From: an uncultured Lachnospiraceae bacterium
GTDB lineage: Bacteria > Bacillota > Clostridia > Lachnospirales > Lachnospiraceae
Direction of reading: 5' to 3'
Length of the DNA stretch: 64,000 nt
NCBI GenBank assembly: GCA_934293375.1
Contig: CAKQYS010000009.1
Span: 53,547-117,546 of the forward strand
Shown here piece by piece: positions 38,251 through 47,176 of the stretch. The notes beneath the pieces were generated by a model. That model was not told the DNA's origin. It made no database searches and worked only from the letters and a program-made list of their open reading frames with translations. Every line of letters starts with the position of its first letter. Positions within the stretch are counted from its first letter, which is position 1. A program made the translations under genes and the position numbers.

Positions 38251-40671
38251 TGCTACACACTTCTTCAGGGCATCTATCATCTTTGACTCGTCCAGTGGTT
38301 TTGTAAGATGCTCATTCATCCCGGAAATTCTGCTGTTGATGATATCTTCAGCAAATGCATTCGCCGACATCGCAATGATTGGTATCTCTGCATCCACTCG
38401 TTTCATAGCACGGATCTTTCTGGTTGCATCCCAGCCGGAAAGATACGGCATCATAATGTCCATAAAAATAACATCATAATAATGCTGTGCCGATTTTTCA
38501 AATATTTCTACTACTTCTCGACCATCCATCGCACAATCTACAATAATGCCATTTTTCTCCAGAACAAACTGGGCAATCTCCATGTTCAACTCATTATCTT
38601 CTGCCACCAGCACACGCAAACCCTTCACCGGGACTGTTGCATAATCTGCCATATCCCGCTTCGTCATTAGCTGACTCATTTGCTCCGGCTGTCCAATGGC
38701 AAATGGCAGTCTGACTGTAACGGTCGTCCCCCTTCCCTTTTGACTCTGAATCGAAATTGTACCACCAAGTCTTTCCGCAAGCTGTTTCGCAATTGAAAGT
38801 CCCAGTCCTGAACCCTCGTAATGCGATCTGCTTGACGCATTCTCCTGTGAAAACATATCAAATGCATGTGCCAGAAACTCCTCACTCATACCGATTCCAT
38901 TGTCTTCGCAGCCAAATTCAAATATAGCACTTTCTTTATCTTGTGTCATCTCTGAACACCACACATGCACGCTGCCACCCGGATTGGTAAATTTCACTGC
39001 ATTGTCTGAAATAATAGATAGAAGCCGTCCCAAATAAATGGGATTGCCAACCAGATAGGTATGTTTCACTTCTGCTCTGTCCCAATCCACAATATACGCA
39101 ATCTTCTTATCCGCAGCCTGCATCTGACTATTCGCATTCGCTTTGCTTAGCAGTTCTGTCAGGTCAAATGTGATTTCATGATTCACAAGATCATCCGATT
39201 CCAGTTTATTCATATCCAGAATATCATTTAACAAAGCTACCAGATATTTAGACGATTCCATGATTTTATTCCGGCATTTTTGCTGCATCTCCAGATCCTC
39301 CGGATACTGATTTGCCAGATCAACCATACCAATAATCCCATTCATCGGTGTCCTGATATCATGGCTCATATTGGATAAAAACCGTGTTTTCATGGCAGCA
39401 TCTTTCTGTGCCTTTTCTGCCTGAAAACGAAGATCCTGCTCACGCTTCTTTATATCACTAATACTTCTGATCGCACAAATGACATGTGTCAGCTTCCCAT
39501 TCTCATCTCTCTTCTTCTCGATAAACCGGAGCGTATGCCAGTTTCCATCTTTCATTTTGTACTCTGTTATGATCGTTGCCTCATCCTTCATTCGATCCGG
39601 CAGCGTCTTAAGATCCACAAATTGCAGATACCGCTCCCGGTACTCCTTTGCAATCAAATTCACGCCTACCTTAATCACATTCTCAGACATACTGCCCGAA
39701 TGTCCAAACAGCCGGTTGTCCGATACAGTATTGGTAATCTCTTCATAGTAATCTGCCTGAATATCAATTCTCGAAATATAATAATATGTCTTGGCAATGG
39801 CTGAAATGATCTCATTCCGAAGCTGAACCTCATCTATCGTTTTCTGCAGTTGTTCCTGAATTGCCTTCTCCTTGTAGAGAATGCTGTCGACATTCCGGAA
39901 TCCCAAAAACACATAAAAATGATCCTGATCCACATATCCCTTCGAGGCATATGCCTCAAAAAAGCAATACCTGCCCTCTACTGAAACACTACGATAGTGA
40001 TAGGTAATCTTCTCAGCCTTACTTAAGCGCTTTTTCATATTCCGGCAAGAGAACCAATCCATGAACTCATCCTTATCTTCATCCAGAATAAAATACTCCG
40101 CATATTGCTTTGCATAAACATCAAAATTCTTAAAACGATGCAGATCTTTTCCAATTAACTGTTTCGCATTCGTATTTGAAATCAGTCTTAATGTCTCAAA
40201 CGCACCGGAATTTAATTCAATCCGATAGACAGACACATAATCCATAGACATCTTGTCCATCACATATTTATCATTCTTCAACCGGTTAACATCTTTGATC
40301 TGTATATCCGTCTGTTGTACTGCATGACCAATCATACACGAACAGAAACCCTGCATTCCAACCGGTGCCACTGTAACCGGATAATGTTCATCACCGGAAA
40401 CTGAATCCATCTCACAAGACTTTTCTTCGTAGGCAGCCTGATAATACGCCTTCAACCATTTTTCATCTGCACTTGGAAACAGATTTAAGAATGAATTGTC
40501 CGTCAGTATATCTATCGTATATCCCTTAACATCGGCAAAAGCCTGATTACAATACCGATAGATCCAATCCACCGGCTGGTCATCATCGTCTAATATCAGC
40601 TCTACCACACTATATGCAATCGGACTGTGATCCATCACATGTATATTCCACTGATCTCTATTGAATGTCAT
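38233..40671 (-). CDS. Hybrid PAS-histidine kinase/response regulator under c-di-GMP riboswitch
   Basis: An 812-residue cytosolic sensor kinase starting at ATG 40671, the first start with a plausible ribosome site (GGAG) after the leader terminator. N-terminal PAS-like segments and an internal PAC region are followed by the kinase core with MSHDIRTPMNGIIGM (phosphorylated H), the N box, and the G boxes EDNGIGMSEEF and GSGLGLSI. A receiver domain at the C-terminus has the acceptor D in VIFMDIMMPYLSG. No membrane helix is visible. The upstream c-di-GMP-I riboswitch makes this kinase a target of c-di-GMP signalling. Confidence 0.9.
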   Translation of the reverse strand: MTFNRDQWNIHVMDHSPIAYSVVELILDDDDQPVDWIYRYCNQAFADVKGYTIDILTDNSFLNLFPSADEKWLKAYYQAAYEEKSCEMDSVSGDEHYPVTVAPVGMQGFCSCMIGHAVQQTDIQIKDVNRLKNDKYVMDKMSMDYVSVYRIELNSGAFETLRLISNTNAKQLIGKDLHRFKNFDVYAKQYAEYFILDEDKDEFMDWFSCRNMKKRLSKAEKITYHYRSVSVEGRYCFFEAYASKGYVDQDHFYVFLGFRNVDSILYKEKAIQEQLQKTIDEVQLRNEIISAIAKTYYYISRIDIQADYYEEITNTVSDNRLFGHSGSMSENVIKVGVNLIAKEYRERYLQFVDLKTLPDRMKDEATIITEYKMKDGNWHTLRFIEKKRDENGKLTHVICAIRSISDIKKREQDLRFQAEKAQKDAAMKTRFLSNMSHDIRTPMNGIIGMVDLANQYPEDLEMQQKCRNKIMESSKYLVALLNDILDMNKLESDDLVNHEITFDLTELLSKANANSQMQAADKKIAYIVDWDRAEVKHTYLVGNPIYLGRLLSIISDNAVKFTNPGGSVHVWCSEMTQDKESAIFEFGCEDNGIGMSEEFLAHAFDMFSQENASSRSHYEGSGLGLSIAKQLAERLGGTISIQSQKGRGTTVTVRLPFAIGQPEQMSQLMTKRDMADYATVPVKGLRVLVAEDNELNMEIAQFVLEKNGIIVDCAMDGREVVEIFEKSAQHYYDVIFMDIMMPYLSGWDATRKIRAMKRVDAEIPIIAMSANAFAEDIINSRISGMNEHLTKPLDESKMIDALKKCVAGRRFE

Positions 40672-40746
40672 CTTTCTCCGTACCTCCATATACAACACAC
40701 AGTCTTCGATTCGGCTCATCATGTCTGCTGACCCGATATCTGCATC

Positions 40747-40785
40747 AAAAAACCGTCTGTCAAATCTCAATTTCAACAGACGGTT
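40747..40785 (-). terminator. Riboswitch expression-platform terminator
   Basis: AACCGTCTGT (40751-40760) pairs with ACAGACGGTT (40776-40785), with a run of T after the hairpin on the minus strand. It lies between the c-di-GMP aptamer and the kinase start and is thus the likely switch element. Confidence 0.82.
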
Positions 40786-40811
40786 CTTTATAAGCATATA
40801 TCTTATAATCA

Positions 40812-40903
40812 ATCATTGGTGCAACCGGCTGTCATAGTCTGACTGTATCTTTTCTCAGACCTTAGACCCATTTGGCTTTGTGTCCTCACTTTTCAGTGAG
40901 TTT
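40812..40903 (-). promoter_or_regulatory. c-di-GMP-I (GEMM) riboswitch
   Basis: On the minus strand the conserved core is clear: an ACTCACT-GAAA-AGTGAG stem with a GAAA tetraloop, GACACAAAGCC, then ATGGGTCTAAGG, a second variable hairpin with TCTGA/TCAGA, CTATGACAGCCGG and TTGCACCA. These are the invariant parts of the GEMM-I aptamer, including the tetraloop, the linker CAAAGCC and the CAGCCGG segment of the second hairpin receptor. It precedes a terminator and the hybrid kinase gene. Confidence 0.9.
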
Positions 40904-40920
40904 ACTAAATAATATACATG

Positions 40921-40949
40921 ATTATACAATTTTTTTCTTCAAGTATCAA
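40921..40949 (-). promoter_or_regulatory. Promoter of the riboswitch-kinase transcript
   Basis: Minus-strand TTGATA (40944-40949), 17-base spacer, TATAAT (40921-40926), about 17 bases before the aptamer. It overlaps no coding sequence. Confidence 0.78.
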
Positions 40950-40973
40950 GGTGTTATGAATACTTTTTTCTGT

Positions 40974-41576
40974 TTATCCTTTGTCAGGATACTTAATCAG
41001 ATCGTACAACATTCCGTGTTCTCCACAGTCCCGTGTACCGGCCAGCTCCATACCTAAATGCATATACTTATCACATTTTGATTTGGCATCGGTATCTAAA
41101 ATCACCGGCACCTGAAGCCGGTTTCCTTCTGCAAATGCCATCTCCATTGCCTTTCGCATATAACCCTGTCCCTGATATGCTTCCGGAACACATACCAGTC
41201 CCACAAAAATATACGGTTTCTTCTCCTTATCCATCCTGCTTTTAAGATCCGGTCCACCCCCGGACACTGCTTTTAGAAAATGCACCAGCTCCGACAGAGA
41301 CATCGACTGCACAAATGCCTTGACCAGCTCCATCGCTGCTCCGATGCCAATCTTCTGCCCCGGCAGCTTATAGGCAATATAGGCTTCTCCTTTCTCACTG
41401 GTCGTATGCAACATACCGCCCTTGACCGCCATCCTGACATAGCCGTTAATATACACGGCGGCAGCCTCCTGACTCCGGTAACACGATACGAGTCCCTTTT
41501 CCTTTCCATAATCATAATAACCAAACGCATGCCCGATCTTCTGCACCTTCTGTTCTTCCAGCTTCTTTACACGCAT
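40974..41576 (-). CDS. GNAT family N-acetyltransferase
   Basis: A 200-residue protein starting at ATG 41576 behind AGAGGTG. The acetyl-CoA-binding motif VCVPEAYQGQGYMRKAME sits near residue 140, typical of GNAT enzymes; the N-terminal part is longer than usual, and substrate is unknown. Its promoter carries the same palindrome as the alpha/beta hydrolase gene at 52.7 kb. The gene ends close to the divergent riboswitch promoter region. Confidence 0.85.
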   Translation of the reverse strand: MRVKKLEEQKVQKIGHAFGYYDYGKEKGLVSCYRSQEAAAVYINGYVRMAVKGGMLHTTSEKGEAYIAYKLPGQKIGIGAAMELVKAFVQSMSLSELVHFLKAVSGGGPDLKSRMDKEKKPYIFVGLVCVPEAYQGQGYMRKAMEMAFAEGNRLQVPVILDTDAKSKCDKYMHLGMELAGTRDCGEHGMLYDLIKYPDKG

Positions 41577-41620
41577 ATACACACCTCTCATCCTCATATT
41601 ACAATTCTAATTTACATATT

Positions 41621-41651
41621 ATATGTTAGTCTATTCTAACTAATATGTCAA
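41621..41651 (-). promoter_or_regulatory. Promoter and operator shared with the hydrolase gene
   Basis: TTGACA (41646-41651), 17-base spacer, TAACAT on the minus strand, with the palindrome GTTAGTCTATTCTAAC (41625-41640) between and over the boxes. An almost identical arrangement lies at 52785-52813. Confidence 0.65.
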
Positions 41652-41685
41652 TATGAGACAATGTGTCGCTGTCACGCACCCGGTT

Positions 41686-43089
41686 TTACTTCCATACACC
41701 TTTGCTTCTCCGAATTTCATAGTACAGATTGTTTTCCATTGCCATGACCTCCTCTAACGGAACGCTCTTGAAAATCTTCATTTTCATTTTTACCTTGATC
41801 CAGATTGCGGAATAAATGCCTAAGGCCAAAAACGAAACACCTGTCAGGATCCATAACATCACCCTTTCCTTGGGATCGGTTGAAATGTTCAGAATCATAT
41901 ATACGGTTCCGGCAATACCGATGATCGGAAATGTCAGTCCACACGGCACCTTAAAATTCCTCGGTGCATGCGGAAGCCGCTTTCTGAAAACGATCACATC
42001 AATATGTGCCAGAATGTAAGAAACCATCCAGAACACAGAGCCTGCCAGAATCAGGAAGCTGATCATATCCGCAGAGTTGTCGCTGACATAGGCAAACACA
42101 AAGATGCATGCACTGACAAACACCTGTCCGAACCATGGCACATGGTGCTTATTGGTCTTTGCAAATATCTTCGGCAGCATGTTCATTTTCGCCATACCCT
42201 GACAGATCACCGCGAGCGAATTCACGGTAGAGTTCTGCGTGCTGATAACCGCCAATGCACCGACCAGCATCATCCATATCTTTCCTGCATTTCCCAGGAT
42301 CGCATATCCATAAAGCAGATGTGGTGCCGCCGAATCTGCCAGTGCACCCCACTCCACATAATTATGGAATCCAAACACCATAACTGACTGCATGATAAAA
42401 ATCATAAATAATCCGATCATCATACCAAGCGGTACATTTCTCTTGGCATTTCTTACTTCCTTTGAAACCGGGATCGCATACTCCGCACCAATGAACAGCC
42501 AGAACGCCACTGCCGTCATGGAAGCAATGCCCTTGAAATCAGCTTCCAGCACATATGGCTGATCCATCTTCACTCCGGTACCCATGCCGATCATACCGAT
42601 AAATCCCATCACGACCAGCGAGCCAACCAATAAGAATGCCACAATATCCTGAATCTTTGCAAACATATCCATACCACGCAGATTCGCAAACAGGATCAGT
42701 ACCGTCATGATCAAGGTATATACAATACTCGGAATCTTACCGCCTACCACATCCGCAAGCGAAAAAGAGAAAATCGATGCCTCTACACCACAGGATAAGG
42801 TATTACAGATAATGTAGCCACCAACCATCGAGATTAGCGTAGGAAACGGTCCCAGTGCAGCCAATGTATACTGTGCCAGCCCGCCTGTTGTATTTGGCAT
42901 CAGGGCATTCAGCTCAGACAAGGATGCAATCGTTGTCATGTTCAAGAGCATGGCAATAAACATCGCCAGAATAAATGTGATCCCGATCGTGCCAGCACCC
43001 TCACCAAGCGAAACCAAACAGCTTGTGGCAATGACCAGACCAACGGATATCGAAACCACATTTGCCAATCCTAATTTCTTATCCTCCAT
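41686..43089 (-). CDS. APC family amino-acid permease
   Basis: A 467-residue secondary transporter with twelve predicted helices, beginning LGLANVVSISVGLVIATSC, as in the amino acid-polyamine-organocation family. The conserved ADSAAPHLLYG and GMAKMNMLPKIF loop patterns are present. It is the last gene of a cluster with PII-like, AraC and amine-oxidising genes, so its substrate is likely the amine or amino acid oxidised by that system. The ATG follows AGGGGGC, and there are 17 bases from the PII gene. Confidence 0.87.
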   Translation of the reverse strand: MEDKKLGLANVVSISVGLVIATSCLVSLGEGAGTIGITFILAMFIAMLLNMTTIASLSELNALMPNTTGGLAQYTLAALGPFPTLISMVGGYIICNTLSCGVEASIFSFSLADVVGGKIPSIVYTLIMTVLILFANLRGMDMFAKIQDIVAFLLVGSLVVMGFIGMIGMGTGVKMDQPYVLEADFKGIASMTAVAFWLFIGAEYAIPVSKEVRNAKRNVPLGMMIGLFMIFIMQSVMVFGFHNYVEWGALADSAAPHLLYGYAILGNAGKIWMMLVGALAVISTQNSTVNSLAVICQGMAKMNMLPKIFAKTNKHHVPWFGQVFVSACIFVFAYVSDNSADMISFLILAGSVFWMVSYILAHIDVIVFRKRLPHAPRNFKVPCGLTFPIIGIAGTVYMILNISTDPKERVMLWILTGVSFLALGIYSAIWIKVKMKMKIFKSVPLEEVMAMENNLYYEIRRSKGVWK

Positions 43090-43106
43090 AACAATGCCCC
43101 CTTACA

Positions 43107-43454
43107 CTAAATTGCATCAATACCCTCTTCTCCGGTACGCACCCGGATCGCTTTATCAATACTATAAACGAATATTTTTCCATCACCGATATGACCTGTA
43201 TACAAACCCTTCTTAATAATGTCAAGAATCTTATCGAGTTTACTTGTCTCCACCACAATACTGATCTCCTGCTTTGGCAGCAGCTCCATTGAAGTGTTCT
43301 GCTCCAACTCATATTCCTGTGTTCCCATCTGCACACCACAGCCCAGCACCTGCATCACGGTAACGCCTCGTACTCCAACCTTGCTTAATTCCTCGATCAG
43401 ACTCGTAAGCTTCGACATACCTGTAATAATCTCAATCTTTGATAATTCACTCAT
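43107..43454 (-). CDS. PII-like nitrogen regulatory protein
   Basis: A 115-residue protein starting at ATG 43454 with GGAGGG seven bases before. The B loop TGHIGDGKIFVY and C-terminal RVRTGEEGIDAI are those of PII proteins, whereas the T loop (VLGCGVQMGTQEYELEQNTS) lacks the usual uridylylated YRG tyrosine, so it is a divergent member. PII proteins bind ATP/ADP and 2-oxoglutarate. Here it is coupled to the AraC gene and to an amino-acid permease rather than to amtB or glnA, so it may gate the permease. Confidence 0.85.
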   Translation of the reverse strand: MSELSKIEIITGMSKLTSLIEELSKVGVRGVTVMQVLGCGVQMGTQEYELEQNTSMELLPKQEISIVVETSKLDKILDIIKKGLYTGHIGDGKIFVYSIDKAIRVRTGEEGIDAI

Positions 43455-43456
43455 CG

Positions 43457-44251
43457 TCAATCCCTCCTCATCATATGCTGATATGCATCTATTGTCTTGC
43501 CTGTAAACTTCTTAAATTCTTTCATCATATGGGCTTCATCATAATACCCGCATGCCACTGCGACATCATCGTATCTCGTTTCCTGCTCCAGCTTCTTTAG
43601 CAGATTCTGAAACCTTACAAACTGTGCAAACTGCTTTGGGGATATCCCATGATATGCCTTGAAGATCCTGCGCAGGTAGCATGCAGAATAATTCGTCTCC
43701 TGCTCCAGTTGTGCCATCGTTACCTGTCCCTTTGCTCTTGTGATTCTGCTCACAAGATAATCGTTGATCTTTTCCCGGTCTGACAGGGATATTCTGTTAT
43801 ATACAACTTCTTCATACGCCTGCTTGAAGATCTCACACCGCTCCCGCATATTCTTTGCCATTGCCAGCTTCTCACAGATATGATCCCCAAACAGATCACC
43901 ATCAATCTCAAGATCATTGTCCACCAGCATATCCATGGATAAACCATCAGGAAGCACACCTTTTCCCGGCTGGAAGCGAACACCAAAACATTTGTTATTC
44001 TCTCCCAACTCCCATGGTTTGACACCAAATACCGTACCACTGATATAGGTTGTCACACGATTCTTTCCCAGATTAAACAGACAGTCAATACTGCCATCCG
44101 GCACAGCCTTCGTGCAATGCGCCTTCGTATCCCGGATCTCAAATTCGTAAAAATGTGAGATTCCCATAGAATCACAATCCACACTGGTCAGATTATCGGC
44201 CTGCATGCTCATATACGGTTGTAACGGTTTTACTGTAAGCTCTTCATTCAT
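43457..44251 (-). CDS. AraC family transcriptional regulator
   Basis: A 264-residue regulator with an N-terminal ligand-binding half (DUF6597-like, including GMRFQPG-type GVRFQPGKGVLP) and a C-terminal AraC double helix-turn-helix (MAQLEQETNYSACYLRRIFK, then YDDVAVACGYYDEAHMMKEF). It is placed inside the amine-oxidation cluster and is the natural candidate to bind the paired TTGTA/TACAA repeats at 45650 and 49201. The ATG follows GAAGGAGC. Confidence 0.88.
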   Translation of the reverse strand: MNEELTVKPLQPYMSMQADNLTSVDCDSMGISHFYEFEIRDTKAHCTKAVPDGSIDCLFNLGKNRVTTYISGTVFGVKPWELGENNKCFGVRFQPGKGVLPDGLSMDMLVDNDLEIDGDLFGDHICEKLAMAKNMRERCEIFKQAYEEVVYNRISLSDREKINDYLVSRITRAKGQVTMAQLEQETNYSACYLRRIFKAYHGISPKQFAQFVRFQNLLKKLEQETRYDDVAVACGYYDEAHMMKEFKKFTGKTIDAYQHMMRRD

Positions 44252-44320
44252 ACATATTGCTCCTTCCCTAAGTGCCGGACGAATCTTTCCCTGCCTGCAC
44301 CCAGAAAAGGTGCTACCGGC

Positions 44321-45454
44321 TTAATGAAGCTCCGGTGCGTCCCATAACGGAAGCTTGATACCGATTCCCATCGCCAAAGCATTCTTATATACAGTCTCGC
44401 CCCATGCTATATCCTCCACAGGCATGCCTCCAACAGAATAAATGATCCTCTGCTGATCATTTTCCCTGCCTGTGGTCTTGCCTGTGATCACATCTGCAAT
44501 ATCAATAATGTCTTCTCTTTTGATCTTGTCATCATGTAACAGATCCATAAATTTACAGCCGACAATCTGTACCGGATCGTAGCTCGGATATGGATATTCC
44601 TCTGCCCATGCCTCGTATAATTTATAATTGTCTACCACCAGCTTTGTGTTCGGATCGAGATAAAAGCTCTCATCAAACCGTGCAGCGGATGGCATACAGA
44701 TCAACGCACCCTCCTTGATCCAGTCTGCATCAATATATGGGAACAGGCTCTCCTTATCCCCTACACAGGTTGTCGTGCTGATGATGTCACTGTCTCTTAC
44801 TGCTGCTTCCATCGTATCACACACAATCACCTGACTGATCTGTGGAAATTCTGCCTTCACATATGCAACAAAGGAATCTATCGATGCCTGACCGCGTCCC
44901 TTGATCTTTACGGTATCGATGCCCGGACATACACTCATGAATGCTGCCAGGCTCGTCTTTCCCATGACACCCGGACCAATGATTGCAACCACTTTGGAAT
45001 CCTTTCTCGCAAGATGCTTCGCACCCACACCCGGAATCGCACCTGTCCGGTACGCACTCAGCAGGTTCGCTGACATCAATGCTAACGGAGCTCCGGTATC
45101 CTTATCATTGAGCATCATCATCAAAATGGATCTTGGCAATCCCTTTTGCTTGTTCTCGGTATTCGAACCATACCACTTCATGCCCGCCATCTTGAAATTG
45201 CCGCCCAGATATGCCGGCATCGCCATAAATCTGCGATCCTCTCCATTCTTCGGCATCCCCTCAAATTCCGGATGATCAGGGAATGTAACCATACAGCCAT
45301 GCGAGTTGTGGTTCTCACCACCCATAACATAATCACCACGATTCAGTGTAAGCATCATATCTTCCATGACCTCTACGCATTTCCCCATGTCCTTCACACC
45401 GGCCCGGATCATGTCGGGTTCACTTAAGTATAAAAAATCAATTTTCGTGTTCAT
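44321..45454 (-). CDS. Ornithine cyclodeaminase/mu-crystallin family protein
   Basis: A 377-residue protein starting at ATG 45454 with GGAGG seven bases upstream; longer readings lack a ribosome site. The NAD-binding motif AIIGPGVMGKTSLAAF lies near residue 135. This family includes ornithine cyclodeaminase and ketimine reductases; in Clostridia similar proteins are sometimes labelled tyramine oxidase subunit B. It sits between the oxidoreductase operon and the AraC-PII-permease genes, behind its own promoter-like sequence and hairpin leader. Confidence 0.8.
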   Translation of the reverse strand: MNTKIDFLYLSEPDMIRAGVKDMGKCVEVMEDMMLTLNRGDYVMGGENHNSHGCMVTFPDHPEFEGMPKNGEDRRFMAMPAYLGGNFKMAGMKWYGSNTENKQKGLPRSILMMMLNDKDTGAPLALMSANLLSAYRTGAIPGVGAKHLARKDSKVVAIIGPGVMGKTSLAAFMSVCPGIDTVKIKGRGQASIDSFVAYVKAEFPQISQVIVCDTMEAAVRDSDIISTTTCVGDKESLFPYIDADWIKEGALICMPSAARFDESFYLDPNTKLVVDNYKLYEAWAEEYPYPSYDPVQIVGCKFMDLLHDDKIKREDIIDIADVITGKTTGRENDQQRIIYSVGGMPVEDIAWGETVYKNALAMGIGIKLPLWDAPELH

Positions 45455-45515
45455 ATACATGCCTCCATTCTCATCATGCATGACAATGGAATCCTGTCCC
45501 ACGATTTGCAAAAGC

Positions 45516-45551
45516 AAAAAAGGTGTCAACATTCCTCATGTTGACACCTTT
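45516..45551 (-). terminator. Leader hairpin with U tract before the cyclodeaminase-like gene
   Basis: AAAGGTGTCAACAT (45519-45532) pairs with ATGTTGACACCTTT (45538-45551), loop TCCTC, followed by six T on the minus strand. A TATAAT-like box lies about 15 bases upstream, so the hairpin would be at the very start of a transcript. It may be an attenuator or the terminator of the upstream operon. Confidence 0.75.
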
Positions 45552-45649
45552 GTCATGCATTATATTACCATAAATCTGCTGTTGTGTCCACCAGATATAT
45601 TCCATTTCCTATCTGATAACAGTATTGTAACCGATCTGTTTCCATAAAT

Positions 45650-45671
45650 ATTGTAAAAAACGATACAACCT
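45650..45671. promoter_or_regulatory. Shared regulatory repeat, copy 1
   Basis: TATTGTA-A5-CGATACAACCT, with TTGTA and TACAA in inverted orientation. The same element with one extra A occurs at 49201-49223. A partial copy, TATTGTAACCGAT, lies just to the left (45623-45635). Likely operator for the AraC regulator. Confidence 0.6.
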
Positions 45672-45679
45672 GGGATTGT

Positions 45680-46840
45680 CTACTTATTTGGCTTAAATCT
45701 GTTATATCGCAATGGACTGATATCCACAACCGTTTCCTCTCCCATCGCCATCTGTGCCAGCATCAATCCGACCGCAGGTGCCGTACCAAATCCATGTCCG
45801 GTAAATCCGCATGCCAGAATCAGCCCCGGTGCTTCCTCCACCGGACTTAAGAACGGTACCCCATCAAATGCATCATCCAGCCAGCCTGCCCAGCTTCGCA
45901 CGATCTTCGCATCCTTTAATGCAGGTATATAATTCTCCACCGCTCTGCAGCTTGCCGACAATGTATAGGCATTGGTTGTCAGTCTGGACGGATCCGGTAT
46001 ATTGGTGGAAGGATCCACCATTTCCGTTACATTCTCCCAGCCACAGTCTGATCCGAAAACAAAGGATCCGTGTCTTGTCTGATGTCCGTAAAAATCTGCA
46101 TCAGCGCAGCCAAACATGATATCGATCATATGCGGCTGCATCTCTGTCACAAAGCATTCGTCTATCAGTCTGGTCATTGGCACATCCACACCGATTGTTC
46201 TTGCGATCGCCCTGCTCTCATAACCGGCTACCAGAATGACTGTTTCGCCCTCAAACACGGTGCCGTCATACAAAACAACCTTTCTGACCTTACCCTTCAC
46301 CTTCTGCAGCGCCTTCACCGGTGCATCAGTGTAGAATCTGACACCCATCTCCAATGCCCTCATGTAATATCCTAATGTCGTTGTCAGTGGATTCGCATGT
46401 CCATCTGTCGGACACCAGCTCGCTCCGATTACCTCATCCGATAAATACGGACAGATTTCCTTTGCCTCCTTCTGGTCTACCATCCGGACATCCAGTCCGA
46501 CGGACTTTGCATTGTCTGCAAGCCGTTCCAGCTTCTGCAAATGCGCCGGGGTCTTTCCCATCCGGAGATTTCCCTTCTGGGTATACTCCACATCAACACC
46601 AAGCTCCTCTGACAATGTCGGCCACATATTCTGAATACCGTACATTGCATATGGCAGTTCTCTGACATCCCGACCGGACTGTCTGACACCGCCTCCATTT
46701 CGTGACGAGCCGCCATGTCCGATACTCTTGCTTGCCTCCAGCACAATGACATCCTTCACTCCACGCTTTGCCAGATAATAGGCTGCTGCACAGCCATTGA
46801 CACCACCACCGATAATGATTACATCTGCTACCTTATTCAT
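45680..46840 (-). CDS. FAD-dependent amine/amino-acid dehydrogenase subunit, DadA-like
   Basis: A 386-residue flavoprotein starting at ATG 46840 with GGAGGTG six bases before. The FAD-binding VIIIGGGVNGCAAAYYLAKRG is at the N-terminus and the sarcosine-oxidase-beta/DadA pattern HGGSSRNGGGVRQSGR follows. The C-terminal ACGFTGHGFGTAPAVG is the second FAD contact. This is the substrate-oxidising subunit of a multi-protein dehydrogenase similar to HcnABC or the proline and opine dehydrogenases. It overlaps the BFD-like gene by eight bases. Confidence 0.88.
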   Translation of the reverse strand: MNKVADVIIIGGGVNGCAAAYYLAKRGVKDVIVLEASKSIGHGGSSRNGGGVRQSGRDVRELPYAMYGIQNMWPTLSEELGVDVEYTQKGNLRMGKTPAHLQKLERLADNAKSVGLDVRMVDQKEAKEICPYLSDEVIGASWCPTDGHANPLTTTLGYYMRALEMGVRFYTDAPVKALQKVKGKVRKVVLYDGTVFEGETVILVAGYESRAIARTIGVDVPMTRLIDECFVTEMQPHMIDIMFGCADADFYGHQTRHGSFVFGSDCGWENVTEMVDPSTNIPDPSRLTTNAYTLSASCRAVENYIPALKDAKIVRSWAGWLDDAFDGVPFLSPVEEAPGLILACGFTGHGFGTAPAVGLMLAQMAMGEETVVDISPLRYNRFKPNK

Positions 46841-47165
46841 GACAAGCACCTCCATCCTCTGCCAGTATGTACATCTCGATCGGACGCATCGGTGCTCTGG
46901 AGCTGGCATATTCCACCTCTGTTGGTGCTACATGCAGTTCATTTGCCATAATAGACTTTACCAGTTTGCCACATGTCTGCCCCTGGCATAATCCCATGCC
47001 TGATCTGAGATATCGCCGCATTTCTTCTATTGTAAATATTCCTTCATGAACAGCTCTCCGGATTTCTCCTTTTGTGACCTCCTCACATCGGCACACTAAG
47101 AGGTCATCATCCACTGCTTCTACATAAGGACCGATTTCCTTTAGTTTTTCCTGAATATCTATCAT
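46833..47165 (-). CDS. BFD-like [2Fe-2S]-binding protein
   Basis: A 110-residue protein with the C-x-C ... CQGQTC four-cysteine arrangement of bacterioferritin-associated-ferredoxin-like domains (VCRCEEVTKGEI, then GLCQGQTCGK), which bind a [2Fe-2S] cluster. It corresponds to the HcnA/HcnB-like iron-sulfur segment of heteromeric amine dehydrogenases. Located between the two flavoproteins, with an overlap to the next gene. Confidence 0.88.
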   Translation of the reverse strand: MIDIQEKLKEIGPYVEAVDDDLLVCRCEEVTKGEIRRAVHEGIFTIEEMRRYLRSGMGLCQGQTCGKLVKSIMANELHVAPTEVEYASSRAPMRPIEMYILAEDGGACHE

Positions 47166-47176
47166 ACTGCCACCTC

